Part shown: positions 32,445-41,942 of the stretch, piece by piece
Numbering within the stretch: the stretch's first letter is position 1
Layout of the letters: every line of letters starts with the position of its first letter
Source: UTCHB3 sp964625575
GTDB taxonomy: Bacteria > Bacteroidota > Ignavibacteria > Ignavibacteriales > Ignavibacteriaceae
Length of the DNA: 64,000 bases
Reading direction: 5' to 3'
Assembly (NCBI GenBank): GCA_964625575.1
Contig: CAZVBQ010000005.1
Span: 102,497 to 166,496, forward strand
Notes under the pieces: model-generated
What the model was told of the DNA's origin: nothing
The model's database searches: none
Seen by the model: only the letters and a program-made list of their open reading frames with translations
Position numbers and translations under genes: made by a program

Positions 32445-34514
32445 ATGAAAATAGTTGATCTTAACGGAATCTGGAAATCTATTCCCGACCCTGATTCATT
32501 ACTGGATATCACTGCCGCGACGGCGGAGTTTGCTGCTGACCGGTGCGCGCCGGCACCGGTTCCCACTAACTGGGAACTACACGGATTGAAGAATTTTAAC
32601 GGCACAGTGTGGTATTGCCGTGAGTTCCAACTGAACGAGATTAATGCCGGTTCCTCATTCTTCCTGAAGTTTGAGGGGGTCGACTACATTTCTGACGTAT
32701 TCCTGAATGGAGTTCACACGGGCAGCAATGAAGGCTATTTCGCCCCGTTTTTTGTGAAACTTGAAAGGGATTCGCTCAGGGTGGGCTCGAACAGTCTGGT
32801 AGTCCGCGTCAATTCCCCTTTTGAAGAACCGGGAACCGTCTGGCCCCTCCGTAAGAAAACTGTTAAAGGTGTTCTGAATCATCACGATTGCCGACCCGGC
32901 AGTTGGGACCTCGAACGGGGGCAGGATGCCAATACCGGTGGAATCTGGAATAGTGTGACCCTGATTGAGACAGGTTCAGCGATAACCGAAAATGTTAAAG
33001 TATCGTATGACTTTTTAACGGGTGATGAAGTTGGTCTGCTAATAAAAGCGAGTCTCTTGGGGGCAGGAAACGGAGTTAGAAAGGCCACTCTCAGTGTCGG
33101 TTTGACTTCACCAGCGGGAGAAACCACCACCTTTCACCGGGAGATAGCGATAAGCGCCGGGCACTCTGATGTTGTGTTGATAGAACGAATATCCGGCGTG
33201 GAACTCTGGTATCCCTGGGATCTTGGAGAACAAAAACTTTATGACATCACCCTCTCCCTGAACGGTGAAGAGCTTTGGACCGACCGGTTTGGCTTTAGAA
33301 AGATCGAACTTGATTCAGATGAACGATTCTTTATCAACGGAAAAGAGCTCTTTCTTAGAGGTACGAACATCATCCCCGAGCAATTGCTCTCATCCCTGAC
33401 AAGGGAAAGGATCATTAAGATGATCGCGATGATGAAGGAAGCCAATATCAACGTTGTCAGGGTTCACGCTCATGTTACCCGGAAAGAGTTCTACCATGAG
33501 TGCGACACAGCGGGCATAATGGTTTGGCAGGACTTCCCCCTCCAGTGGACGCATGATGATTCGCCGGAATTCGCCGCGAACGCTGTAACCCAGATCAAGA
33601 CGATGGTAAACCACCTTTACAATCATCCCTCAATCGTGTTCTGGAGCTGCCAGAACGAGCCGGGTGAGCAGGTTGAAACACTGGATGTACTGCTGGAAAA
33701 AGCTGTTTTGGAGGAAGATAACAGCAGGGTGGTGCGTCGCGCCTCAAATTATGAAGAACACGCGTATGATGGATGGTACTGGGGTACGTATCAGCACTAT
33801 GCCGGTGCCCCGATGGGACCTCTTGTAACTGAGTTTGGAGCACAGGGGTTGCCTCACCCGGAATCGATAAAACGGTTCCTGAGTTCGACCACACCACCAT
33901 ACGACTGGAGTGAGTGGCGTTATCACGACTTCCAACCCGACCAGACATTTAACATAACGGGGGTGGATCCTGGTAATTCACTCGAAGAGTTTGTGGAAAA
34001 TTCGCAGAAGTATCAGGCAGACCTTCTTGAATTTGCGATCAATCAGTACCGAAGACGAAAAGGGAGGGGGATAACCGGATTGTTCCAGTTCATGTTCATC
34101 GACTGCTGGCCGTCAATCACTTGGTCGGTTATCGACTACTACGGGGTGCCCAAAAAAGGCTACAACTCGTTAAAGAAAGCCTTCGATCCGCTCCTGCTTT
34201 CGGTATTCCTGCGGCAGGAGAAGTACTACCCGGGAAGCATGCTGAATTTTGAAATGTGGGTCGTGAACGACAGGTACGAAACTTATGAGGATTGCCGGAT
34301 AGAAGTGCTGCTGAACGGAACACGGGTTGTTGACATCCCCGGTTTTAACATTGGTCCCAATTCAAATACTCACTTCGGCCAGGATTTTTTCAATAAGATA
34401 CCTGTTCCATTGGATACTCCCACGGGTGAAGCCACCTTCACGATCATGCTGAGCTCCGGTGGGAGGAATCTTAGGGTGGAGGAGTGCAAAGTTATCATCC
34501 GGGAACTTGCATGA
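32445..34514 (+). CDS. cytoplasmic GH2-family beta-glycosidase
   Basis: A 689-residue protein without a signal peptide; the ATG at 32445 lies one base after the glucanase stop. It has a jelly-roll sugar-binding domain (about 1-170, FNGTVWYCREFQL and GVDYISDVFLNGVH) and an immunoglobulin-like domain (about 175-275). The TIM barrel (about 285-570) has the probable acid/base Glu405 in CQNEPGEQ and the probable nucleophile Glu463 in LVTEFGAQG. A C-terminal beta domain follows. The GH2 family includes beta-galactosidases, mannosidases, glucuronidases and related enzymes; GIMVWQDFPLQW recalls the mannosidase side. Here it probably finishes cleavage of imported oligosaccharides. Confidence 0.85.
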   Translation: MKIVDLNGIWKSIPDPDSLLDITAATAEFAADRCAPAPVPTNWELHGLKNFNGTVWYCREFQLNEINAGSSFFLKFEGVDYISDVFLNGVHTGSNEGYFAPFFVKLERDSLRVGSNSLVVRVNSPFEEPGTVWPLRKKTVKGVLNHHDCRPGSWDLERGQDANTGGIWNSVTLIETGSAITENVKVSYDFLTGDEVGLLIKASLLGAGNGVRKATLSVGLTSPAGETTTFHREIAISAGHSDVVLIERISGVELWYPWDLGEQKLYDITLSLNGEELWTDRFGFRKIELDSDERFFINGKELFLRGTNIIPEQLLSSLTRERIIKMIAMMKEANINVVRVHAHVTRKEFYHECDTAGIMVWQDFPLQWTHDDSPEFAANAVTQIKTMVNHLYNHPSIVFWSCQNEPGEQVETLDVLLEKAVLEEDNSRVVRRASNYEEHAYDGWYWGTYQHYAGAPMGPLVTEFGAQGLPHPESIKRFLSSTTPPYDWSEWRYHDFQPDQTFNITGVDPGNSLEEFVENSQKYQADLLEFAINQYRRRKGRGITGLFQFMFIDCWPSITWSVIDYYGVPKKGYNSLKKAFDPLLLSVFLRQEKYYPGSMLNFEMWVVNDRYETYEDCRIEVLLNGTRVVDIPGFNIGPNSNTHFGQDFFNKIPVPLDTPTGEATFTIMLSSGGRNLRVEECKVIIRELA

Positions 34515-34516
34515 GG

Positions 34517-35734
34517 TCACTGTTCTTGTCTTGAGATTGGCAATGAAACCGTGAAGACCGATCCCGTGTCAGGATCGCTTTCAAGTGAAATTTTCGCGCC
34601 GATCTTTTCGCACCATTTTTTTGTGAGGGTGAGCCCCAGTCCCGCCCCTTCAAATGACCGGCCGATACCTTCGCTTACCTGCCGGAATTCCTCAAAGATC
34701 AGACCTTGGAATTCAGGGGCAATACCAATTCCGGTATCAATGATCTTAACGTCTACGAGATTCTGACGGGGTTCAAGCTTCACGGTTACACCTCCGGAGG
34801 TTGTGAATTTTACCGCGTTATCTATCAGATTATCGAAGATGTTCTCAAGCATTCTGGGATTTGTCTCAAGTGGTAATTCAGTATAAGGTGATTCAATTGT
34901 AATAGTCAGCCCTTTCTTTCCGGCATCAAGAGTGAACCACTCGGTGGAATTCCTGATCAGCGGCATGATATCAACTCTTGTGAACGGCGGGAAAACCGTT
35001 TCTGACTCCCATTTGGCATAATCGAGAAGAAGGTTCAGTGTACGAATAAGTCGGGTACCCGATTTGTTGATACTCTCTGCCCATTTCTTCTGCTCGCTGT
35101 CTTCAAGTGACTCTGAAAGCATTTCAGAGAAGCCGAGTATCCCGATCATCGGTGTGCGTAATTCGTGACTCAGGTTATTGAGTATGTTCGATTTGAATCT
35201 TGCCACCTCCTCGGCTTTAAGTTTCGCCTCTTCGAGTTGTTTTGTGGTCTCCACTCTGAATGTAACATCCCTTGCCACAACAACTGACTGATAGTAATTA
35301 CCATCTTCGTCATAAAAGAAGTTGGCGAGATCCTCCCTCCAAATGTAGGTACCATCTTTCCTTCTCGCGCGGTAAGTATTGGTCAGTTTTTTCTCTTTTC
35401 GCTCGATCGCCGAGAATATTTCAGAGATCACATGCCTGTCTTCCGGGTGTATAAGCTCCTCGACCTTCTCAGGCGTTCTTCCAATCTCCTCTTCTTCCGG
35501 GTAACCAAGCTGACCGAGATATGAATTTGAAACAAAATCGATGTTCCAGTTTTTGAAGACAATAATTCCGTCCGAAGTGTTTTGGGCGATAAGTTCGAAT
35601 CGCCTCCTCATCTCTTCGATGGCATCTTCCTTTGTCCGGCTTTCCGGGGCATCACTTGTTTCACCGGCTTGCATTTTCTCTGTCTCCAAACCTTTGGCTC
35701 CGGGGGAGTCTTTGCTGATTTTTTTGTTTTCCAT
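34517..35734 (-). CDS. PAS-domain sensor histidine kinase
   Basis: A 405-residue soluble kinase: acidic N-tail, PAS domain (about 43-165), HisKA with the phospho-acceptor His190 in NLSHELRTPMIGILGF, and an HATPase domain with N-box NLIDNAVKFT, G1 DTGIGIAPE and G2 GAGLGLTLTKKW. No membrane segment is visible, so it senses an intracellular signal. No response regulator is adjacent, making it an orphan kinase. It converges with the GH2 gene, with only two bases between the stops. Confidence 0.93.
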   Translation of the reverse strand: MENKKISKDSPGAKGLETEKMQAGETSDAPESRTKEDAIEEMRRRFELIAQNTSDGIIVFKNWNIDFVSNSYLGQLGYPEEEEIGRTPEKVEELIHPEDRHVISEIFSAIERKEKKLTNTYRARRKDGTYIWREDLANFFYDEDGNYYQSVVVARDVTFRVETTKQLEEAKLKAEEVARFKSNILNNLSHELRTPMIGILGFSEMLSESLEDSEQKKWAESINKSGTRLIRTLNLLLDYAKWESETVFPPFTRVDIMPLIRNSTEWFTLDAGKKGLTITIESPYTELPLETNPRMLENIFDNLIDNAVKFTTSGGVTVKLEPRQNLVDVKIIDTGIGIAPEFQGLIFEEFRQVSEGIGRSFEGAGLGLTLTKKWCEKIGAKISLESDPDTGSVFTVSLPISRQEQ

Positions 35735-35889
35735 AAAAAATAAATAATTGATTCAGGTCAAGAATTTATTAATTTTTTTAGAGATTACAATTTGTAAAAT
35801 CGACAAACGTGCAATTATCTGCCATTGAATTCATTATCTAAGCAAATTAAATTCGCGTGCGGCAAATTTTAAACTATCAGGGAGTCGAA

Positions 35890-36138
35890 GTGTTGAAAGA
35901 AGGGCAGGAATTGCTGGCTGAAGAGGCACTCAGATCAATCGGGTTTCTTGTGAATGTGAGAGACGGAAATGTTGAAGGAAAAAGCCTGAATCACAGGATC
36001 GTGGCGGCTAAGATACTTATAGACAAGGTGTTTCCCTCAGGTGGAGAAAAGGGTGAGAAAGGGGAAAAGACAGTCAGGATAGAGGTGGTTGATCTGACGG
36101 CACCACTTCCTAAAAAAGGGAAGGGGGGCAAAATTTGA
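35890..36138 (+). CDS. small terminase-associated protein (possible TerS)
   Basis: An 82-residue protein whose stop overlaps the terminase large-subunit start by four bases (TTGA). The first part is helical (LKEGQELLAEEALRSIGFLV), then IVAAKILIDKVFPSG, then a lysine/glycine-rich tail (EKGEKGEK, PKKGKGGKI) that could bind DNA. Position and size fit a terminase small subunit, but no recognisable helix-turn-helix was seen. The GTG at 35890 has AGGGAG five bases upstream; a more distal GTG at 35857 is possible. Confidence 0.5.
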   Translation: MLKEGQELLAEEALRSIGFLVNVRDGNVEGKSLNHRIVAAKILIDKVFPSGGEKGEKGEKTVRIEVVDLTAPLPKKGKGGKI

Positions 36139-37604
36139 GCCTGAGCACCGAAAAGATATCACTGTTGCCAAAACAGCTTCAGTTGCGTGATCTTATTGCC
36201 GGGAGCAATTACTCCTGGATCGGGTACGGGGGCGCGCGTGGTGGAGCGAAGAGCCACGCCATAAGGGAGATCGCGCTCTTGCTTGGGCTCGATCCCGCAT
36301 TCGGGCTTAAATCTCTGATCTTCAGACGCTACTCAAAGGAATTGCTGAAGAACCACATACTGCCCCTGTATGAAAAACACGCCCGACTGATGGAAAACTA
36401 CAATAAAAGCGAAAAGATACTCTATTCACCGAATGGTGAGCCTCTTCTTCAGTTCGGCTACGCCGACAGTGAAGGCGATATTTATTCTTTTCAGGGCTTT
36501 GAATTCGATCTGATCTTCATAGATGAAGCAACCCACTGCACACCACGTCAGATGCAGTTTCTGAAAACCTCAAACAGGACCATGAAAGCAGGATTTACGC
36601 CAAAGATGGTGTTGACGATGAATCCCGGGGGTGTCTCTCACGCCTGGCTGAAAAGGTTGTTTATCGACCGTAATTTCCTCCCGAATGAAGATCCGGGGCA
36701 ATACTTCTTCCTTCATTCGCATCTTTGGGATAATGTTTTCTGGTCGATCAAAAGCCTCGAATCAGACGGAATTTCAATTCATGACTATTATCACGTCTGG
36801 AGTGAGGCTGAAAGGCGCGAGTATTGCCTAAAGAACAGCACTTACGCGGCCAATCTGAGATCGCTTCCGGATGAACTGCGCACTGCCTATCTATATGGTG
36901 ACTGGGAGGTTTTCGGGGGGATGTTCTTCCGCAATTTTGACAGGAAGATACAGGTTATACAGCCTTTCGAAGTGCCGGCATCCTGGTCACTTGTCGGCAG
37001 CATCGATCCGGGGTTCAGTTCCCCATGCTCGTTCGGGGTAACCGCCCGTGATCATGAAGGAAGATTCTACCGGCTTTTCACATATTATGAAAAACAGAGA
37101 ACCCCGCTGCAGCACGCGGAAGCGATAAGTGAGATGCTGAAAGAAGACCCCCTTCTGAAAAAACTTACGGGTGGAAGGGTGCCTCAAATTGTTGTGGCGG
37201 GGAGGGATGCATTCGCTAAAAAGGAAAGATATTCTGTTGTCGCGAATGAAACCACTTTTGCTGATGTCTTCGCGGCTAAAGGGATATTTCTTTCGCCTGC
37301 CTACACCGCCAGAAAAACAGGTTGGTGGGTGTGGAAAAGCCTCTTCCCGACGGAGCAGAAAAAAGCGGCATATTTCATATTTGACGGCTACAATTCGCCA
37401 CTGATAGATGAGATGATGTCAGCCACGTTCGACTCAAAGGACCCGGAGGATATACACGGGAAGGGGAACGACCCTTCGATTTCAGACCATGCCCTTGATG
37501 AACAAAGATATGGAATAATGGCACTTTTCAGACCTGAAGAGAGGGCAGGCGTTGAGACTCCCGCTCGAACCGACGCCATGATCTCAGAAGGTCCGGGCCT
37601 GTGA
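36135..37604 (+). CDS. phage terminase large subunit-like protein
   Basis: A 489-residue DNA-packaging motor of the TerL type. The ATPase half has Walker A GYGGARGGAKSHA (residues 30-42), Walker B FDLIFIDEAT (Asp130-Glu131) and the coupling segment MVLTMNPGG. The RNase H-like nuclease half starts at LVGSIDPGFSS with an acidic residue positioned as in the family, and ends SDHALDEQRYG. Both halves look intact. It starts at TTG 36135, with a GGGGGG ribosome site six bases upstream. No portal, capsid, tail or integrase gene is present, so it is an isolated phage remnant or a domesticated copy. Confidence 0.85.
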   Translation: MSLSTEKISLLPKQLQLRDLIAGSNYSWIGYGGARGGAKSHAIREIALLLGLDPAFGLKSLIFRRYSKELLKNHILPLYEKHARLMENYNKSEKILYSPNGEPLLQFGYADSEGDIYSFQGFEFDLIFIDEATHCTPRQMQFLKTSNRTMKAGFTPKMVLTMNPGGVSHAWLKRLFIDRNFLPNEDPGQYFFLHSHLWDNVFWSIKSLESDGISIHDYYHVWSEAERREYCLKNSTYAANLRSLPDELRTAYLYGDWEVFGGMFFRNFDRKIQVIQPFEVPASWSLVGSIDPGFSSPCSFGVTARDHEGRFYRLFTYYEKQRTPLQHAEAISEMLKEDPLLKKLTGGRVPQIVVAGRDAFAKKERYSVVANETTFADVFAAKGIFLSPAYTARKTGWWVWKSLFPTEQKKAAYFIFDGYNSPLIDEMMSATFDSKDPEDIHGKGNDPSISDHALDEQRYGIMALFRPEERAGVETPARTDAMISEGPGL

Positions 37605-37774
37605 GAGACGTGCTGAGGCCGCCAAGCGCTCATGGTGAACCTGATAATGTGACTGCACTCACAGATGCAGGTTAACCCTTGAAACTATTGAATCATCCGG
37701 GAGGTATTATACGAAAGATTTATTATTTTTGGATGAGCTTATTACAACCATTTTTCCCCCGGGAACGGAAATAC

Positions 37775-38110
37775 ATGTTCACTTCAATCATCGTGCTTGC
37801 GGCACTTGTAGGTTTCTTCAACATCCTGTTTATCATATCTTCAAGTTTTGCCTCCAGGAGAAGACTCAGAAAAGACCAATATGCCCTGGTTGCTGCTCGA
37901 GCCGGCCACAAAAGTGAAGTGATACCTGTTAACAATGAGCATGAGGAAACAGAAGAACTGTTTGATGAATACACGGTCGATGGCCATATCATGTACTCGA
38001 AACAAGATCTTCTCTCACAGCGATTCGCAAGGGTGGAGACCGGTAATGAGCCGGACCAAAGAGTTCAGGCTGTTACTGTTTCCCGTTTTTCTCTCGCTGA
38101 TTTCAAGTAA
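37775..38110 (+). CDS. small single-pass membrane protein, unknown function
   Basis: A 111-residue protein starting at the ATG at 37775 with GGAACGGA upstream. An in-frame TTG at 37679 could add 32 residues. One membrane segment (MFTSIIVLAALVGFFNILFI) is followed by a basic SRRRLRK stop-transfer and an acidic cytoplasmic tail (NNEHEETEELFDEY). I do not recognise a family. It lies downstream of the terminase-like gene on the same strand and converges with the caspase-like gene, 7 bases between stops. The stretch 37605-37774 shows nothing else. Confidence 0.5.
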   Translation: MFTSIIVLAALVGFFNILFIISSSFASRRRLRKDQYALVAARAGHKSEVIPVNNEHEETEELFDEYTVDGHIMYSKQDLLSQRFARVETGNEPDQRVQAVTVSRFSLADFK

Positions 38111-38117
38111 AAACCGG

Positions 38118-41100
38118 TCATTTAAGAGATTTTACCACATCATCAAGCACGGCATTGATAATCTGATCCAGTTTTCCCTTCTCGCCGGAGCGTGTGAAAG
38201 ATTTAACGGTTGATTTGTCTTTTACAATTTTCCAAGTCAGTTCGACTTTGGTTCCGTTGACCTTGTAAGTACCGGATAATTTCAGGGCACCGGGATAGCT
38301 TTTAACATCCCAGAATAAAAGTTTTGAGTTGACGCCCGCAACTGACAGTGCCTCCAGTCCATCGTCAATTTTCTCTGCCAGGGAGAGGTCGTCTAGCAGG
38401 TCATCCGAATTCAGGAAGACAGAATTAATGAAAACCGGCTTCTCCTGCGCGAGAGGAATCAAAGCCTTGTCCTTGTCGTCCAGCACACCAATATCAAAAC
38501 TTTCAGACCCTTTCGGAGAGAATATTCTTGGCTCCTGAATCCCACCGATTCCCTCGGCGAGTTTCGGCACCATTTCCCGCGCGTGCTGCATCAGCATTAC
38601 AATATCGATCGAACGGTTATCCTTCAGGGCGAGCCCTCTCATTCCTGCCAACAGGCTGTATGTGAGCAGACCCTGCCCGTATTTACTCGCTTCGTAACTT
38701 ACGGCATCAGCGGCACTTCCGGTGATTATGTGAAGACCTGTCCGGTCTTTCATTCTTTCAAGGGAACGGATTATCGAGCCGGAAATGTCGCGCTTTTCAG
38801 CGAGATTATCAACCAATTTACCTGAAGCACAGGCGTCGATTATAAGCACCTGTTTCAAAGCGGCTATCTTCTTAAGTAATTCAACCAGTTCGTTTCCCGA
38901 AATGGTGGTGGCGTTTCTCACTGTCGCGTCTTTATAAACTTCCGGATTTGCGGAAAAGGCGTCTTGAGTGAGGTAGTAGAGATCGCTCTCCTCGCCGCCG
39001 AGATTCATACCGTGACCGGCAAGATAGACCACAAGTACATCTTCTGAATTTGCCCGCGAAGCAATTTCGGTGAAAGTTTTCATGATGTTTTCACGGGTGG
39101 GTTTCACCTTTGAGGAAGGATCGGTCGTCAGAAGGAATTCTTCGGTTTTTGCCTTACCAAAAAGGTGTTCCGCGCCGAGCGAGGCAGCTTTCATGAAGTC
39201 ACCCGCGTCTTTCGCGGCGTATTTTAGATCGAGTTTCTCCCCCTGATAATCCGCGATTCCGATAGCCACTATGAAAGCGGAAGGGGAGTGAGGCGGTTTT
39301 TCGTATAGAAATTGTGCCTCATCACCCGGACTGGAGAGAGTGCCGTCGCTGTTCCAGGTGACAATTGAAATTTTATTCTCGCCGTTTACGAGATAAGGAT
39401 GATCCTTAAGATTGACGTCAAACTTGCCGTTTCCCTGGTCCGGTTTTATGGTTGTGCCTCTCGCGTCAGCGATCATCTCCTTACCGTTGAGAAATATTTG
39501 AACCTTGCCGATACCACCACCCTGGTTTTTCAGTGAGACTGACAATTTTCCGTAGTTCTCGCTGAATGTCAGGTCTGTCACTTCGGGCCACAGTTTAAGT
39601 TGCTTGTCAATTGAGGTGACTGAACGGAGCTGTTCACCTTTCATTACCTTCTCGAAGAGACCGGGTTCCCAGTACTTGTCTTTTAACTGTCCGAATTCTA
39701 TACGATCGATCCCTTGCACATAGTACATCTTTTCCATCGCGCCCGGCGAAGCGTCGAAAAGTCCGGAGGGATGCACTACGCACCACCCGGTCGAATCGAT
39801 GAAAACGAGGGACACGAGTTCGCTGTGATCAACCAGATCGTAGAAGGTGAGTAAACTGTTCTTTTCGGTGACGATAAGATTTCTCTTGAACGAGACATCC
39901 CTTCCGTTGTTGTTGAGGTTGGCGGCATCGATGATCTGACCCGTGGCGGCGTCGAGATAGATCGCCTGTTTTGAGTCATCAAATACAAGAATTGTCTTGC
40001 CGTCCGGCGAGAAAAATGTACGGTAGATGATGTTTTGGCTGGCTTCCGTTCGCCAGATCCCGGTTCCGGTGGCAACGTCCCACACGCGGACGGTCCTGTC
40101 GATTGAGCCGGTCACAATTCTTTTACCATCGGGGCTGAAAGCAGCATCCATTACGAATGAAGTGTGTCCAGTCAGTTTTCTGATCTCTTTACCGGTGGAA
40201 ACGTTGTAAATGGTCGCTGTGCTGTCGCGGTTTGCTGAGACCAGCAATTTCGCGTCGGGACTGAACCTGACGCTGTTAATGTCTTTGCTTGTTGGCTTTA
40301 TTTTTGTTTTCAACGCCCCGGTGTGGCTGTCATAAACTGCCACGGAAGTATCACCGAGAAAAGCGGTGATCAGATCACCGTTCCCGCTAATGGAAGCGGC
40401 GAAAATTCCCTGTTCTTCGGGTACCTGGATGAACTTGCTGATCACGCGGTTCTCCCAGTCCCAGATCAGTAGTCCGCTCCGGTAGTCTTCGGGACCCGCG
40501 TAACCGGAGAGCACCACAAACTTGCCATTGGGGTCGAACTCGGCGAACCAGTTACTGATATCACGGTCATCAATCTTTGAAAGTGACCGCCCCGTGAAGG
40601 CGTCTATCACGCGCGCGTGGTTCAGTTCATCCGTTACCGCAACCTTCATTCCGTCACCACTTAGGCTGACCGAAGAGATTGCTGCAGTTCTGCCTTTAAA
40701 GTCACGTAAAACCTCTCCCGGGATTGAGCTGAGTGACATCTTTCCGTTATAATCACCAAACACAACGGTTTTACCGTCGGGGGAGATATCCGCCGCGCCA
40801 ACGAGTGAACTGAAGTTGAGGTAGAAAACGTCAGCACTTCCTGATTCGATATCCCAAAGCACAGGGGCTGCTTGCAGAAATGTCGTTAAAAGCGACTTCC
40901 CGTCAGGCGTGAAGATCAAGTGTGAAATTGCACCCGGCTCCTCCCTCCAAATGTAGAACAGCTGTTCAAGCGTGCCTGTTGAAGTGTTCCAGAGGAGAAT
41001 GGAGTCACCTGCCGTTGCCGTCACGAGATAACGTGAGTCGGGTGAAAAAACAGGAACATTGTTATCTTCGGGGATGCCGGGAAGGTTCGCGATCAGTGAT

Positions 41101-41789
41101 CTTGTGGCGGTATTCCAGAGCCGGACATCTCCGTTTCTGGTGGATGTATAGAAATATTTTGAATTGCCGCTGAACCTCGCGCTTACAGGCCAGTTGAAAC
41201 TTGTGGGTAAAACCTGAATAACGTTTCCTGTCACGGCGTCGTATAAGCGGGCGGTCTGATCCCAACTTATCGTGATGATGTACTTCCCGTCGGGGCTATA
41301 ACTGCTCTTGTCTACAGAGCCCTGGTGCCCTTTTAGATATCTGATCACACTTCCTGTGTAAGGATCTATGATAACCGCAACCTGGTTCATTGTAGAGATG
41401 GAAATCTGTTTTCCGTCGGGACTCCATTCAGCGTCCGCGACGGCGATCGAGTCTTCATAAAAATCCGAGACCTGTTTTCCGCTCACCGTCTCCCAGACGA
41501 TAACGTGTTTGTCCCACCCCTTCGTGAAGAAGAGCGATCCATCGGGAGAGAAAGCGGCCTTGTCAACCTGTTGTGTGTGTGCCGTGATATTTCGGATCAA
41601 CATTCCCGTTGCCACATCCCATAACTTGGCGGTGTTATCCCAGCACGCGGAGAGAATCAACTTTCCGTCGGGACTGAATTGCACTGTCTCAATCTTTTCT
41701 TTATGGCTAACCGGGAGGATAAGTTCAGGTTTGCTTTGTGGTATCACCTGAATGGTGATAATAGCGAGGATGGCTAATAGCTTTTTCAT
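38118..41789 (-). CDS. exported WD40-repeat caspase-like (peptidase C14) protein
   Basis: A 1223-residue protein. The leader MKKLLAILAIITIQVIPQ looks like a signal peptide. About fourteen WD40-type repeats fill residues 30-640 (SPDGKLILSACWDNTAKLWD and similar), probably two propellers. After a beta-sandwich linker comes a caspase-like p20 domain (about 836-1080) with catalytic His926 in VVYLAGHG and Cys987 in IIDACASGK, then a small C-terminal domain. Such metacaspase-like proteins cleave after basic or acidic residues and can act in regulated proteolysis; the propeller is a partner-binding scaffold. An exported version is unusual, since most are cytoplasmic. The subtilase gene lies 153 bases upstream on the same strand. 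Confidence 0.85.
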   Translation of the reverse strand: MKKLLAILAIITIQVIPQSKPELILPVSHKEKIETVQFSPDGKLILSACWDNTAKLWDVATGMLIRNITAHTQQVDKAAFSPDGSLFFTKGWDKHVIVWETVSGKQVSDFYEDSIAVADAEWSPDGKQISISTMNQVAVIIDPYTGSVIRYLKGHQGSVDKSSYSPDGKYIITISWDQTARLYDAVTGNVIQVLPTSFNWPVSARFSGNSKYFYTSTRNGDVRLWNTATRSLIANLPGIPEDNNVPVFSPDSRYLVTATAGDSILLWNTSTGTLEQLFYIWREEPGAISHLIFTPDGKSLLTTFLQAAPVLWDIESGSADVFYLNFSSLVGAADISPDGKTVVFGDYNGKMSLSSIPGEVLRDFKGRTAAISSVSLSGDGMKVAVTDELNHARVIDAFTGRSLSKIDDRDISNWFAEFDPNGKFVVLSGYAGPEDYRSGLLIWDWENRVISKFIQVPEEQGIFAASISGNGDLITAFLGDTSVAVYDSHTGALKTKIKPTSKDINSVRFSPDAKLLVSANRDSTATIYNVSTGKEIRKLTGHTSFVMDAAFSPDGKRIVTGSIDRTVRVWDVATGTGIWRTEASQNIIYRTFFSPDGKTILVFDDSKQAIYLDAATGQIIDAANLNNNGRDVSFKRNLIVTEKNSLLTFYDLVDHSELVSLVFIDSTGWCVVHPSGLFDASPGAMEKMYYVQGIDRIEFGQLKDKYWEPGLFEKVMKGEQLRSVTSIDKQLKLWPEVTDLTFSENYGKLSVSLKNQGGGIGKVQIFLNGKEMIADARGTTIKPDQGNGKFDVNLKDHPYLVNGENKISIVTWNSDGTLSSPGDEAQFLYEKPPHSPSAFIVAIGIADYQGEKLDLKYAAKDAGDFMKAASLGAEHLFGKAKTEEFLLTTDPSSKVKPTRENIMKTFTEIASRANSEDVLVVYLAGHGMNLGGEESDLYYLTQDAFSANPEVYKDATVRNATTISGNELVELLKKIAALKQVLIIDACASGKLVDNLAEKRDISGSIIRSLERMKDRTGLHIITGSAADAVSYEASKYGQGLLTYSLLAGMRGLALKDNRSIDIVMLMQHAREMVPKLAEGIGGIQEPRIFSPKGSESFDIGVLDDKDKALIPLAQEKPVFINSVFLNSDDLLDDLSLAEKIDDGLEALSVAGVNSKLLFWDVKSYPGALKLSGTYKVNGTKVELTWKIVKDKSTVKSFTRSGEKGKLDQIINAVLDDVVKSLK

Positions 41790-41890
41790 TGCTGTGTTTC
41801 CGGAGAAAGTATTTTTCCAACAGTAAACTAAGCAATTGTTTAATTAACAACCATCACGAAAATTTACGGGTGTGTTATGGGGCACCGTTT

Positions 41891-41928
41891 ACCGGACAGA
41901 AGGTTGCGATTGCAACATTCTGCCCGGT
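41891..41928. other. imperfect 17-bp hairpin between two protease genes
   Basis: ACCGGACAGAAGGTTGC and GCAACATTCTGCCCGGT pair with two mismatches around a short loop, just downstream of the subtilase stop in its direction of transcription. No T tract follows, so it may limit read-through or mark an mRNA end rather than act as a classical terminator. Confidence 0.45.
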
Positions 41929-41942
41929 TGAGGAGTAAACAT

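Noticed and set aside
35890..38110. A prophage
   Set aside because: Only terminase-like genes were found; no portal, head, tail, lysis or integrase gene lies in the neighbourhood.
41891..41928. An intrinsic terminator after the subtilase gene
   Set aside because: The stem has two mismatches and no T tract on either strand, so it is listed only as a hairpin.
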